A model generated the notes under the pieces. That model made no database searches. It was not told the DNA's origin and saw only the letters and a program-made list of their open reading frames with translations. Shown here one piece after another: positions 1-8,782 of a DNA stretch of 64,000 bases (position 1 is the first letter of the stretch; each line of letters starts with the position of its first letter). The stretch is from UBA2705 sp963977105 (lineage in GTDB: Bacteria; Pseudomonadota; Alphaproteobacteria; Micavibrionales; Micavibrionaceae), in assembly GCA_963977105.1 (NCBI GenBank), contig CAXBNI010000002.1, positions 248,001 through 312,000 on the forward strand, given 5' to 3'. The translations under genes and the position numbers were made by a program.

Positions 1-1
1 C

Positions 2-550
2 GCCCTGCGCATTGAAAACGGCTCTGTCGCTTGGTCTGACAATTTATCACCTGTCCGCCGTTATAGCGGCATGGATGACCTCGTCGAAATTCGCGGCATG
101 CCCGTTATTGCACGCGAAGTCGTCATCGCGATTTCCTTTGGTGGGCGCATGGTCGCGATTGACACACGCAGCGGTAACCGCGTTTGGTCACGCAGCATTG
201 GCGGCTCTGAAACGCCGTGGATTGCAGGCGATTACGTTTATGTCATCACATCAGATAGCGAACTTGTTGCGCTATCCCGTCTTTCTGGTCAGGTTGTCTG
301 GGTACAAGCCTTGCCAGCCTATGAAAACATCGAAGACCGCAAAAATGCGATCATCTGGCGCGGGCCGGTCATGGCGAGCAACTCACTTATTATCACAGGC
401 ACTGACGGCACAGTACGCCATTTTGACCCAAAAACTGGCGAAGATACAGGTAGCTGGGATACAAAAGAATCGATCGCCATGCCACCAATCATAGCGGGTG
501 AAGTGCTTTATCTGACGACAAACAGTGGAAAAGTTCTAGCATATAAGTAA
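2..550 (+). CDS. bamB: Outer membrane protein assembly factor BamB, C-terminal part
   Basis: BamB is the periplasmic lipoprotein beta-propeller of the BAM complex, which inserts beta-barrel proteins into the outer membrane. The reading frame is open to the left edge, so the start and lipoprotein signal lie outside the window; about 182 residues remain. Visible are successive PQQ-type propeller blades, each ending in a [LVI]-x-A-[LI]-[DS]-x-x-[ST]-G-x-x-[VL]-W pattern (VAIDTRSGNRVWSRS, VALSRLSGQVVWVQAL, then VRHFDPKTGEDTGSW and the final KVLAYK). It lies 55 bases upstream of der on the same strand. A bamB-der pairing is seen widely in proteobacteria and supports the call. The family is clear. 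That it is BamB rather than another PQQ-repeat protein rests partly on this synteny. Confidence 0.88.
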   Translation, partial: ALRIENGSVAWSDNLSPVRRYSGMDDLVEIRGMPVIAREVVIAISFGGRMVAIDTRSGNRVWSRSIGGSETPWIAGDYVYVITSDSELVALSRLSGQVVWVQALPAYENIEDRKNAIIWRGPVMASNSLIITGTDGTVRHFDPKTGEDTGSWDTKESIAMPPIIAGEVLYLTTNSGKVLAYK

Positions 551-605
551 AAAACCTGTCATAGATAGGCGCATAATTTAATGCGTATATATGAAGGATA
601 GAAAC

Positions 606-2039
606 ATGGCATTCACTTTGGCCATTCTAGGGCGCCCAAATGTTGGCAAATCAACATTATTTAACCGCCTGTGCCGTAAAAAACTGGCAATTATTGATGA
701 TCGCCCAGGCGTAACGCGTGACTGGCGTTTGCATGATGCGCAAATTTTTGACCGCAAAATCAAACTCATTGATACTGCTGGGCTTGAAGAAAAGTTCGAC
801 GAAAGCATCGAAGGCCGCATGCGTCAGCAAACCGAAAGCGCCCTTGAGCATGCCGATGCCGTTTTATTTATGGTTGATGGCCGTGAAGGCCTCAACCCGC
901 TTGATGAACATTTCGCAGATTGGATTCGCCGCCGCGACATTCCTGTTATTCTGACCGTCAATAAATGTGAAAACGAAGACCAAGCCACTGCCGGCGTTGC
1001 CGAAGCATACTCACTTGGCCTTGGCGACCCTATTCCTATATCTGCTGCGCATGGTCACGGTATGGGGGATATATACCAAGCCCTTACGCCATACTTCCCA
1101 GAAGAAGATGATGAAAGCGACAATGATAACGAAGTCGACAACCCGTTTGGCGTTGATGACATTGATGACCTTGAAGGCCGCGAAGACCTTGATTTCGCAG
1201 AAGTCGAAATCGAAGAAGAAGACCTTGAAAAGCCAATTAAAGTTGCCATTGTTGGCCGCCCCAATGCGGGCAAATCAACCCTCGTCAACTCACTGTTAAA
1301 AGAACACCGCGTTATGACGGGGCCAGAAGCTGGCATTACCCGTGATGCGATTGCCGTTGACTGGCAATATGGCGGACGAAAATTTAAACTTGTTGATACT
1401 GCAGGCATGCGCCGCAGAAGTAAAATTACCGATGCGATTGAAAAATCTGCCGTGGATGATGCGCTCCGTGCTATTCGCCTCGCGCAGATCGTTGTCCTAA
1501 TGATTGACGGCACCGAGACTATCGACAAACAGGACTTAACCATTGCCAGCCACATTATCCGCGAAGGCCGCGTTCTTGTTGTCGCTGCGAATAAATGGGA
1601 TGGTGTTAAAGACCGCAGCGAACGCCGCGATGATTTCCTTCACCGCCTAGAACACGGCATGTCTCACGTTAAAGGCGTACCGTTCCAGACAATTTCTGCG
1701 TTGAACGGCAAAAACCTCGACAAATTGATGGACGCTGCGCTTGGTGCATACGAAACATGGAACAAGCGCGTACCAACAGGCAAGCTTAACCGCTGGTTAG
1801 AATCTGTTGTCAGCCATCATCCACCCGCGCTAACGCAAGGCCGCCCGAACCGCCTGAGATACATTACCCAAATCAACACCCGTCCACCGACATTTGCGGT
1901 ATGGGCGAGCGTACCAAAAGATCTGACCGATGCGTATCGACGTTACGTCGTCAACAGCCTGCGTGAAGATTATGATCTGATGGGCGTTCCTGTGCGGTTA
2001 TTGGTCCGGACATCAAAGAACCCGTATTCGAACAAGTAA
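606..2039 (+). CDS. der: GTPase Der (EngA), ribosome assembly
   Basis: Der is an essential double GTPase that acts in maturation of the 50S ribosomal subunit. Two tandem Era-like G domains are visible. The first has GRPNVGKST at residues 9-17, DTAG near 56 and NKCE near 119. The second has GRPNAGKST near 217, DTAG near 264 and NKWD near 329. A C-terminal KH-like domain follows, with the usual FLHRLEHGMSHVKGVPFQTISA region before it. The protein is 477 residues. The ATG at 606 is preferred over the in-frame ATG at 591 because AAGGA lies 8 bases upstream of it and the protein then begins directly at the first beta strand. The linker between the G domains (about 166-206) is unusually long and rich in Asp and Glu. 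Confidence 0.97.
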   Translation: MAFTLAILGRPNVGKSTLFNRLCRKKLAIIDDRPGVTRDWRLHDAQIFDRKIKLIDTAGLEEKFDESIEGRMRQQTESALEHADAVLFMVDGREGLNPLDEHFADWIRRRDIPVILTVNKCENEDQATAGVAEAYSLGLGDPIPISAAHGHGMGDIYQALTPYFPEEDDESDNDNEVDNPFGVDDIDDLEGREDLDFAEVEIEEEDLEKPIKVAIVGRPNAGKSTLVNSLLKEHRVMTGPEAGITRDAIAVDWQYGGRKFKLVDTAGMRRRSKITDAIEKSAVDDALRAIRLAQIVVLMIDGTETIDKQDLTIASHIIREGRVLVVAANKWDGVKDRSERRDDFLHRLEHGMSHVKGVPFQTISALNGKNLDKLMDAALGAYETWNKRVPTGKLNRWLESVVSHHPPALTQGRPNRLRYITQINTRPPTFAVWASVPKDLTDAYRRYVVNSLREDYDLMGVPVRLLVRTSKNPYSNK

Positions 2040-2041
2040 CC

Positions 2042-2605
2042 GTGGATAAGACGTTTCGCGTTGCATGTGCAAACATAACCGAAGACACGTTAAACCCCAT
2101 GAGGTCATATGATGAAAACGCTTGGGCTATGCACTTACCTTTGCCCCTAGAGAGCGCAGCACAATCGGCTGCGGTTAAGCTTGTGCCTATTTCAACCGAG
2201 AAGGACTGGTCAAAGCTTCTCACGATTCGTCGTGACATCGAATACACCGAATATAATATCACAGCACCCCGAGCTATATCCCTCATGATCGACAACATCA
2301 AGGACATGAGCCAACGCCTAAATGCCCAGTGGTACATAGCACATTGCGGGCTCACCCCCGTCGGGGCTATTGGGCTGGTTATGTTTGAACATCAAAGCAA
2401 GCGATTTGGCCGCCTACAAGACGTCGATATCATCCAATCTCAACGCAATAAAGGTTATGGTACAGCAATGCTACACGCCATTATTTCAATCTCAGTACAG
2501 AACAAATTAGAGTCCCTATATTTGCGCGCAGATGAGAATGACTGGAAAAAAGATTGGTACAAACGACTGGGTTTTCAGCCGATCGAAGTGTGGACGCCAC
2601 AATAA
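2042..2605 (+). CDS. GNAT-family N-acetyltransferase
   Basis: This protein resembles Gcn5-related N-acetyltransferases, which move an acetyl group from acetyl-CoA to an amine; the substrate cannot be read from sequence. The acetyl-CoA-binding motif A appears as VDIIQSQRNKGYGTAML (Q-x-x-x-G-x-G), and the usual C-terminal YKRLGF motif follows, giving a normal-sized domain at residues 50-187. The longest frame begins with GTG two bases after the der stop codon. ATG codons at 2099 and, less well placed, further in are alternatives that would shorten the protein by about 19 residues, so the start is uncertain. It is probably co-transcribed with der. Confidence 0.75.
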   Translation: MDKTFRVACANITEDTLNPMRSYDENAWAMHLPLPLESAAQSAAVKLVPISTEKDWSKLLTIRRDIEYTEYNITAPRAISLMIDNIKDMSQRLNAQWYIAHCGLTPVGAIGLVMFEHQSKRFGRLQDVDIIQSQRNKGYGTAMLHAIISISVQNKLESLYLRADENDWKKDWYKRLGFQPIEVWTPQ

Positions 2606-2689
2606 TTTCACCCCACAAAACAAGCCATATAGACATTTGCGAAAAAAAATATTATTATGCCCGCTGTTTCAAAGAAATAAGGGTTTATT

Positions 2690-3541
2690 ATGAACGAACA
2701 AATTCAAGCTGTATCTGCAAGTACTGGTGGTTATCTCTGGTCTGCATTAATTATTATTGGTTTACTTGCTGGCGCTTGGCTTGCTGGCAACTTTATCGAA
2801 ATTCGCGTCAAAAAAATGGACCGTATCGACGTCACACTTCGTCACTTTATTGGGGCCGTTGGCAAATATACGCTTTATATTCTTGCTATCGTTATGGCGC
2901 TCACAAAATTTGGCGTTCCAACCGGAAGCTTGCTCGCCGTTATTGGCGCTGCTGGCCTTGCTATTGGCCTATCGCTACAGGGCACTTTATCAAACATCGC
3001 CGCAGGCGTGATGCTATTGTTCCTACGCCCATTTAACGTTGGTGATTTCATCACGGCTGGCGGAATAAGCGGCACAGTAAAAAACCTTGGCCTTTTTGCA
3101 ACCGAAGTTGCGACAGCTGACAATTTATACCAATTCATTCCGAACAATAAAATCTGGAGCAGCGATATTTGTAACTTCTCACGCAATACGCAGCGCCGCC
3201 ATGATCTCGTAATGTGCATTAGCTATGATGACGATATTGATAAGGCGATGAAAACCCTTGATAAAATGTTCGATTCGGAAGAACGTATTATCCGCACAGA
3301 AGGTAAAGAGCCGAAAATATTTGTGAATGCTCTTGCTGATTCATCGGTTGATGTTGTTGGACGTTACTGGACAAAAAGTTCGGATTTCTTTGCGACCAAA
3401 ACGGATTTAACAAAAGCTGTTAAAGAAGCATCGGACAAAGCTGGCCTGACAATTCCGTATCCAACATCAACTGTTGAATATGCACAGCCCGCTGCAGCTG
3501 CTGCCCCAAAAAAAGCGCCCGCAAAAAAGAAAGCCGCTTAA
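2690..3541 (+). CDS. Small-conductance mechanosensitive channel, MscS family
   Basis: MscS-type channels open under membrane tension and release solutes during osmotic downshock. The 283-residue length matches the short E. coli MscS class. Residues 18-38, 60-80 and 85-120 are hydrophobic. The third contains the Gly/Ala-rich pore helix and the signature LSLQGTLSNIAAGVML. FLRPFNVGDFI, which opens the beta domain, follows directly. The C-terminus is an unusual Ala/Lys/Pro tail (AAAAAPKKAPAKKKAA) that is not part of the usual fold and may be a disordered, positively charged cytoplasmic extension. GGG lies 7 bases before the ATG. The gene sits between two GNAT genes. Confidence 0.93.
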   Translation: MNEQIQAVSASTGGYLWSALIIIGLLAGAWLAGNFIEIRVKKMDRIDVTLRHFIGAVGKYTLYILAIVMALTKFGVPTGSLLAVIGAAGLAIGLSLQGTLSNIAAGVMLLFLRPFNVGDFITAGGISGTVKNLGLFATEVATADNLYQFIPNNKIWSSDICNFSRNTQRRHDLVMCISYDDDIDKAMKTLDKMFDSEERIIRTEGKEPKIFVNALADSSVDVVGRYWTKSSDFFATKTDLTKAVKEASDKAGLTIPYPTSTVEYAQPAAAAAPKKAPAKKKAA

Positions 3542-3547
3542 TTTAGC

Positions 3548-4093
3548 ATGGTTTATACATTACGCTTAGCGAATGAAAATGACATCCCAGCCTTGGCGGC
3601 ATTACACTGCCAAGGCTGGATAGATTCGTATGAGAACCTTGTTCCGCAAGATTATCTCGACAGCCTTACCCCTGAAGAATTTGCTGAAAAATGGCAAAAA
3701 TGGATGGCGGATGACATCTCGACGACACTCATTGCCGAGGACGAAAACGGCGTGCCGGCGGGGTTCTCTATGTTTGGCCCATTAAAAACACCTATAGCAG
3801 GCCAGTCTTCTATTCGCCCCGTCTACTCAGCCGAGCTTTACGCCATTTATTTGGGTAAAGACCATTGGGGCAAAGGCCTTGCACAGCAGTTTTTTCAAAA
3901 ATCAGCGCAAACACTCAAAGTGCAGAAGCATTATTCAATGGCGCTTTGGGTTGTTGGCGGCAATAAGCGCGCCTGTAAATTCTATGAGAAGTCAGGTGGA
4001 CAGCGCATCGGCAAGAAAATTGTTGAAATTGGCGGCCGTAATGTTAAAGAAGCCTGTTTTGGCTGGCGTGACACATCCGCATTAATCGGGTAG
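3548..4093 (+). CDS. GNAT-family N-acetyltransferase
   Basis: A 181-residue single-domain acetyltransferase. The N-terminus TLRLANENDIPALAALH is the typical first strand and helix of the fold. Motif A is seen as LYAIYLGKDHWGKGLAQQFF (G-x-G/A pattern around residue 100-115). Motif B follows as ALWVVGGNKRACKFYEKSGG, where N-x-x-A-x-x-F-Y-x-x-x-G is the classic end of the domain. It starts six bases after the mscS stop codon, so the two are probably one transcript, although no strong ribosome binding site is seen. The substrate is unknown. The sequence is unlike the other GNAT genes in the window, so this is not a recent duplication. Confidence 0.85.
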   Translation: MVYTLRLANENDIPALAALHCQGWIDSYENLVPQDYLDSLTPEEFAEKWQKWMADDISTTLIAEDENGVPAGFSMFGPLKTPIAGQSSIRPVYSAELYAIYLGKDHWGKGLAQQFFQKSAQTLKVQKHYSMALWVVGGNKRACKFYEKSGGQRIGKKIVEIGGRNVKEACFGWRDTSALIG

Positions 4094-4151
4094 ACTATCT
4101 CTCGAACATAGCGCCCAACACATAAGTTGAGCGCATAAGGAGACTAAATTC

Positions 4152-5303
4152 ATGGGGCTGAAACGTAAATTAAAGCAATGGCAGGGCGCAGATCTGATTA
4201 ATCAAGATCAAGCAAAGTCTATTCTCAGCCATGAACGCCAAGGCATCGGGCAAAAATATTTCCGTGGCCTCGTTGGCATTGCATTGCTCTCTATATTTGG
4301 CGGTGCCGCTTTAATAGTCGCCGCAAATTGGGCCGACATATCTGGCAGCTTAAAACTCCTTGTCCATTTTTCAATCAACGCCGCTCTTGCTTATATCCTT
4401 TGGCAAGGTAAGGAAAGTGGTCATTTTTGGAAACGCGAAGGTGCTGTCTTTATTCTCGCAGGCCTAAACCTGACGCTCATCGCCCTGATCGGGCAAGTCT
4501 TTCAACTAAGCGGCGACTTAGATTCTGCCCTTCTTCTTTGGCTGATTATCACCACACCGTTTATTTTCCTTTTCGGTACATCGCGTATGAATGCGGTTAT
4601 GTGGACAGCAGGTTTTATCATCACTTTGGGACTGAACCTGTATGAAATTATCGACCAGCTCGATATGCCTTCCTATAAAAAAGAATGTCTGTTTATATTC
4701 GTCGCGGCATCGATTCCTGGGGTATTGTTACTTTCCGGCATGAACGCCAAATTACGCGCTCTGCGCCCTGAATGGCAGCAAAGCTATATTCTTGCAGGCA
4801 GCGGCCTTATCATTGCCACAGGCGTGCTGACATCGCTTGCATGGTACGGTGACGCTAGCTTCCTTGATGATCTTAAGTCATTGTACTGGTTCCCTGCCGC
4901 GACAGCCATATTCTGGGCGGCTATCTTTATCGTCATGCGCAGCCTCGTTCAAAGCCAGACCTATAAAGCGCTGTGCCTGATGGCCGCTGTAACAAGCCTC
5001 TTCGCGTTGATTGCTGCCCTACCCATCCGCCCAGAGATCGACACTATGGCAACGGTGCATTTTGTGTTGTTTATGGCCGTGATTGGTTACTTCGCAATCC
5101 CACTGGGTATGCACGGCCTTGTGACCTTAGCGGTGCTGTTTATCACTTTGCGTTTGTTTATATTTTATATCGAGCTCACTGGCCCAATGTTCGCCATGGG
5201 CTTTGGCCTAATCATTACGGGGATACTCTTGCTTGTCGCTTTAAGATTCGCGCTGAAGATTGACAAAAAAATTAAAGCCAAACTTTTCGATAAGGAAGCA
5301 TAA
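4152..5303 (+). CDS. DUF2157-type polytopic membrane protein
   Basis: This 383-residue protein starts with a short soluble helix region (residues 1-38, rich in Lys and Gln) of the kind found in DUF2157 proteins. About ten hydrophobic segments follow, to residue 370. DUF2157 proteins are commonly encoded next to a GDYXXLXY-domain protein, as here, and the function of the pair is not established. AAGGAG lies 10 bases before the ATG, a clear ribosome binding site. The stop codon is two bases from the next start, indicating an operon of two genes. No catalytic motif is visible. The family assignment rests on architecture and on the partner gene rather than on a sharp motif. Confidence 0.75.
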   Translation: MGLKRKLKQWQGADLINQDQAKSILSHERQGIGQKYFRGLVGIALLSIFGGAALIVAANWADISGSLKLLVHFSINAALAYILWQGKESGHFWKREGAVFILAGLNLTLIALIGQVFQLSGDLDSALLLWLIITTPFIFLFGTSRMNAVMWTAGFIITLGLNLYEIIDQLDMPSYKKECLFIFVAASIPGVLLLSGMNAKLRALRPEWQQSYILAGSGLIIATGVLTSLAWYGDASFLDDLKSLYWFPAATAIFWAAIFIVMRSLVQSQTYKALCLMAAVTSLFALIAALPIRPEIDTMATVHFVLFMAVIGYFAIPLGMHGLVTLAVLFITLRLFIFYIELTGPMFAMGFGLIITGILLLVALRFALKIDKKIKAKLFDKEA

Positions 5304-5305
5304 CC

Positions 5306-6331
5306 ATGACAATTGCGAAAAACAAAATTGCCTATCTGATTGCACTTTCGCTCCCCTTTATCGTCCTTGGCTACATCGCGCTATCGACCTACCACAAACA
5401 TAATTCAGGCGAATTGTGGCATGTTGAAGTTACAGGGTACGATCCACGCGACCTTATTCATGGGCGCTTTTTACGCTACCGCATAAGCTGGAGTGAATAT
5501 GGCACCGTCTCCCGCGCACAAAAGACAAGCGACGCACTTTGCCTGATGCGCAACGCCGCAGATCCACGCATCCCAAGTATTACACAAATCAAAGCCGAGG
5601 CCATCGCCTCAGCCCGCTGCGATTCATTGCTGATTGCCGGCAGCGCGGAAGATCACTGGAACATCCTGCTGCGCAAATATTATATTCCCGAAGAATATGC
5701 CGATGCGCTAGACTGGGCGTTTGGGCAGACGCATTATAAATTTGCAGTTGATCTGCGCATTAGTGACAAAGGCACATTATCCGTCACAGATTTATACGTG
5801 AATGGTGAAGTCATGCACAAAGCGATGCCCGCGCTCAAGGCCGCGTATAGCGGCACAAAAACAGGTGACCGGCTTCAGCCCCATACATGGCGCTTGAAAG
5901 TCAAAGACCTTACCCCTTATTACGTGTCAGAAGAACAAAACTGCGTCACATATAATATTGACTGGCCTTATTACGGCATAGATTTTGACCCTTATAAAGC
6001 CACTCCGCATCTGTGCTTTATGCCATCTAGCTACGATGAAAAAACGCCTGTCCTGTCGTTGATCACGCCACAAACAGACCAAAATGCATGTCGGTCTATT
6101 GCTGAATCTACGCCTTGGAACCGCAACAGCTGGAACAACCACACCAAAATTTTCTGCCAATCCGCCGCGTTGGGGAAATTCTTGATTGAACAAAGCAAAA
6201 TCAAGAACACCTATTTTGAAGTTGAAAACACCATTAATAATCGGGGCGATTTCTACAGTACAGAATTATTTATTTATGGCCTGACACTGAAAGAAGCCAT
6301 GGAAGAAAGCGCGGCGTCTAATGCACCATAA
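5306..6331 (+). CDS. GDYXXLXY-domain membrane-anchored protein
   Basis: A 341-residue protein with one N-terminal membrane helix (residues 9-27) and a long soluble, probably periplasmic, part. Residues 36-60 read VTGYDPRDLIHGRFLRYR, the form of the GDYXXLXY family motif common in alphaproteobacteria (Y-D-P-R-D-L-x-x-G-x-x-L-R-Y-R). The motif's degenerate repeat is visible near residues 128-150 (YIPEEYADALDWAF), as expected. The C-terminal half contains five cysteines (in NCVTYN, LCFMPS, ACRSIA and FCQSAA among others), which suggests disulfides and an extracytoplasmic location. It is translationally linked to the upstream DUF2157 gene. Its role is not known. Confidence 0.72.
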   Translation: MTIAKNKIAYLIALSLPFIVLGYIALSTYHKHNSGELWHVEVTGYDPRDLIHGRFLRYRISWSEYGTVSRAQKTSDALCLMRNAADPRIPSITQIKAEAIASARCDSLLIAGSAEDHWNILLRKYYIPEEYADALDWAFGQTHYKFAVDLRISDKGTLSVTDLYVNGEVMHKAMPALKAAYSGTKTGDRLQPHTWRLKVKDLTPYYVSEEQNCVTYNIDWPYYGIDFDPYKATPHLCFMPSSYDEKTPVLSLITPQTDQNACRSIAESTPWNRNSWNNHTKIFCQSAALGKFLIEQSKIKNTYFEVENTINNRGDFYSTELFIYGLTLKEAMEESAASNAP

Positions 6332-6410
6332 AGCTGTTATATCTGCAGTATTTCAGTGCCTTATAAAAAATATCTTGCAGCAGGACGTCAAACCGCGTTA
6401 AGCTCTTACT

Positions 6411-6515
6411 ATGATTGAAATGACATTCGTTACAGCATTGATTACTTCGCTTATCGCAGCCGCCACTGGCGCCGCGGCAGCAAATGCCTGCGCATGTGCG
6501 GCATCGCGCCGCTAA
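6411..6515 (+). CDS. Possible small hydrophobic peptide
   Basis: A 34-codon open frame lies in the 271-base gap between the GDYXXLXY gene and the aminotransferase gene. It would encode a short membrane-like peptide (FVTALITSLIAAATGAAAA) ending in a basic tail (SRR). There is no convincing ribosome binding site before its ATG, and small Ala-rich frames arise easily in such DNA. It is recorded only because the gap is otherwise empty. Confidence 0.2.
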   Translation: MIEMTFVTALITSLIAAATGAAAANACACAASRR

Positions 6516-6602
6516 CATAGACTCCCTCAAAACACATCATAAATATCTTTTTTAAATATCACCAAAAGCTGATAAGCTTAGGGGCAGTCATTCGGAGTTA
6601 CC

Positions 6603-7799
6603 ATGGAGTATCTAGAGCCAAACAATCAAATGGATTACACAAAAGAAAAATTAAATTACCGCCCAATATTTAGCACGTTGTCAAAAAATGCTGGTGCGGA
6701 AATTATTCGTTATGGGCGCAGTAAAGAAAACGCCATCACCCTCGCCCAAGGCCAAGGCGATGCCACCACACCTGATTTCATCTGCGAGGCCGTACAAAAA
6801 GCAATGGCTGACGGCCACACATTTTATGGACCGCCCATTGGTGAACCCGCATTAAGACTAGAAATTTCAGCTTATTATAAGCGGATTTTTAACATCGACA
6901 TACCGATGAACCGGATATTTGTTACCGCATCGGGTACGACGGCGATGGATTACGCGCTAAGGTCACTGCTTGACCCCGGCGATGACGTGATTGCCGTCAC
7001 CCCAATATGGAAGAATTTATTAAGTGCCGTCGAAGTCGCACAGGCGAACGCCATTGAAGTGCCACTAGATGAACAAGACGGGAAGTGGTCTCTCGATTTA
7101 GAGCGCCTGTTTGACAGCGTTACCGACAGAACCCGCGCGATATTAATTGTCAGCCCGTCAAACCCGACAGGCTGGGTGATTAGCGATGATGAAATTAAGG
7201 CCTTATTAGAGTTCTCACGCAAGACAGGTATCTGGATCGTTGCTGATGAGGTTTATAACCGCCTCACCTTATATGATAACCATGCACCAAGTTTTTTAGA
7301 ACACGCCGAAGAACGCGACTTCCTGCTTACAATCAACAGCTTTTCCAAAGCATGGGCGATGACAGGATGGCGTTTAGGCTGGCTGGTTGGCCCACCATGC
7401 GCGGAAAGCATTATCTGCGACATTGCGCTCTATAACACCATGGGCGCGCCCACGCCGCTGCAATATGGCGGCATAGCGGCATTGCGCCACGGTGAAGACT
7501 TCATCGAAAGCCAAAAAGTCCAATGGCGCAAAAACCGCGAAACGCTTATTGAGCGTTTTGACAATCACGAACGTATTCAAATGACCCCACCAGAAGCCAC
7601 CTTTTACAGCTTCTTCAAAGTCGATGGCGAAGAAAAATGTATTTCATTTTGTAAAGACCTCGTCGATAATGTCGGCCTTGTCCTTGCCCCTGGGGTTGGT
7701 TTCGGCAAAGATTGCGCAGGTTATGTCCGTTTGTGTTACGCCGTATCAGACAGCCTGCTTAGCGAAGCGCTTGACCGATTAGAGGAAGCTGTGCGATAA
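6603..7799 (+). CDS. Pyridoxal-phosphate-dependent aminotransferase, class I/II
   Basis: A fold-type I aminotransferase, about 398 residues, the normal length. The Schiff-base lysine lies in SFSKAWAMTGWRLGW (near residue 250), the standard S-x-S-K-x-x-x-M-x-G-W-R-x-G motif. Also visible are SPSNPTG (near 184), which binds the substrate carboxylate, and VADEVYNRL (near 215), with the Asp that contacts the pyridine nitrogen. FVTASGTTAMDYAL near residue 110 forms the phosphate-binding region. GGAG eight bases before the ATG at 6603 supports this start over the in-frame ATG at 6633. The amino donor and acceptor cannot be predicted. The closest general resemblance is to aspartate-aminotransferase-like enzymes. 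Confidence 0.92.
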   Translation: MEYLEPNNQMDYTKEKLNYRPIFSTLSKNAGAEIIRYGRSKENAITLAQGQGDATTPDFICEAVQKAMADGHTFYGPPIGEPALRLEISAYYKRIFNIDIPMNRIFVTASGTTAMDYALRSLLDPGDDVIAVTPIWKNLLSAVEVAQANAIEVPLDEQDGKWSLDLERLFDSVTDRTRAILIVSPSNPTGWVISDDEIKALLEFSRKTGIWIVADEVYNRLTLYDNHAPSFLEHAEERDFLLTINSFSKAWAMTGWRLGWLVGPPCAESIICDIALYNTMGAPTPLQYGGIAALRHGEDFIESQKVQWRKNRETLIERFDNHERIQMTPPEATFYSFFKVDGEEKCISFCKDLVDNVGLVLAPGVGFGKDCAGYVRLCYAVSDSLLSEALDRLEEAVR

Positions 7800-7860
7800 C
7801 AGCTTCTTATTTAATTTTGTCCTTTAATCAAGACAAAAGCGTTCAGATGCCACGCATGCT

Positions 7861-7912
7861 TGCGCCGAACTATCGGCGCAGCCGCTCTTGCGTCTGTCGG
7901 GTGCAAAGCACC
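7861..7912 (+). repeat. Two stacked hairpins upstream of the RNA methyltransferase gene
   Basis: TGCGCCGA (7861-7868) pairs perfectly with TCGGCGCA (7873-7880) around a 4-base loop. GGTGC (7900-7904) pairs with GCACC (7908-7912) around AAA. A further 7-bp inverted repeat TTTTGTC/GACAAAA lies just before, at 7815-7838. None is followed by a run of T on the plus strand. They may end the aminotransferase transcript or form a structured leader for the next gene. Confidence 0.4.
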
Positions 7913-7950
7913 ATATTATTAGTAAAGAACATAGCGTGAAGGATAGTCGC

Positions 7951-8499
7951 ATGGGTACAGGCAGAGGATATTTTGGCATAGGCGTTGAAGGCATCACCAA
8001 GGAAAGCAACCTTGGTAATTTGGCGCGTACCGCCCATGCCTTTGGCGCAAACTTCTTTTTCACCGTTGCGCCGATTGTCAGCGTCAAAAAAGTGCGCTCC
8101 GTTGATACATCAAGTGCCTTTGATAGTGTGCCTTATAACCAATATGACACATTAGACGATTTCAAATTGCCCCATGGCTGCCAATTGGTCGGCGTTGAAT
8201 TGGTTGAAGATTCCATCGAACTGCCAAGCTTTCGCCACCCAACCCGCGCCGCCTATATACTCGGCCCTGAAATGGGCAATTTATCAGATGCCGCACAGGC
8301 GCGCTGTGACCATATCATCAAAATACCAATGCATTTTTGCATTAATGTCGGTGTTTGCGGCGCAATTGTCATGTATGACCGCCTGATTTCCACCAGCCGC
8401 TTCGCCCCTCGCCCCGTCAGCGCCGGCGGCCCCACCGAAGAATTAATCGACCACGGCGCAGGATTGCGCATCAAACTGCGCACCGAGCAGAATAAATAA
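7951..8499 (+). CDS. SpoU/TrmH-family RNA 2'-O-methyltransferase
   Basis: SPOUT-class enzymes methylate ribose 2'-hydroxyls of tRNA or rRNA using S-adenosylmethionine. The protein opens with FGIGVEGITKESNLGNLARTA, which contains the N-x-G-x-x-x-R-x-A motif 1. The C-terminal knot motifs are AAYILGPEMGNLSD (motif 2) and IPMHFCINVGVCGAIVMYD (motif 3, normally I-P-M-x-x-x-x-S-L-N-V, here with C-I-N-V). The ATG at 7951 is chosen because GAAGGA sits about 8 bases upstream and the conserved N-terminus begins just after it. A longer frame from 7888 would add 21 residues of no family resemblance. At 182 residues it is a compact single-domain member. The target nucleotide is unknown. Confidence 0.88.
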   Translation: MGTGRGYFGIGVEGITKESNLGNLARTAHAFGANFFFTVAPIVSVKKVRSVDTSSAFDSVPYNQYDTLDDFKLPHGCQLVGVELVEDSIELPSFRHPTRAAYILGPEMGNLSDAAQARCDHIIKIPMHFCINVGVCGAIVMYDRLISTSRFAPRPVSAGGPTEELIDHGAGLRIKLRTEQNK

Positions 8500-8782
8500 G
8501 CATTTAGCCTTTGTTAAGTCGTTTCCATTAGAATTAGCGGATGAATTTACCGCTTACGCCACAACATATTTTCATTCTTGGCCTTTGCGCGCGCCAGAGG
8601 GCACAAAGGCACGCATTAAACGCAAGGGAAACAAACATTTTTTCTTAAGGCTAGGCAGCGAAGCATAGCAGCTTTATGTAAGCAACGCATAACGACAATT
8701 TGGGGAAGTTTTTTCTAGTACTAGGCACGAAGAATGCCGCCTAGCAGCGCTAGGCAAATAATAAGTAACGACGTAATAGAGG
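8500..8782. other. Non-coding stretch with several hairpins downstream of tmRNA
   Basis: No gene is seen here. Two perfect stems are visible: GCCTTTG (8581-8587) with CAAAGGC (8604-8610), and GCCTAG (8739-8744) with CTAGGC (8750-8755). The hexamer TAGGCA/CTAGGC recurs near 8651, 8721 and 8750. This could be an unannotated structured RNA, or only spacer after the tmRNA terminator and the methyltransferase gene, which converge here. Confidence 0.4.

Noticed and set aside
578..820. 80-codon minus-strand frame at the der start
   Set aside because: It overlaps the conserved first G domain of der on the opposite strand and has no supporting signals.
1055..1555. 166-codon frame antisense to der
   Set aside because: It lies fully within the coding region of der, with Arg/Ser-rich composition typical of antisense frames.
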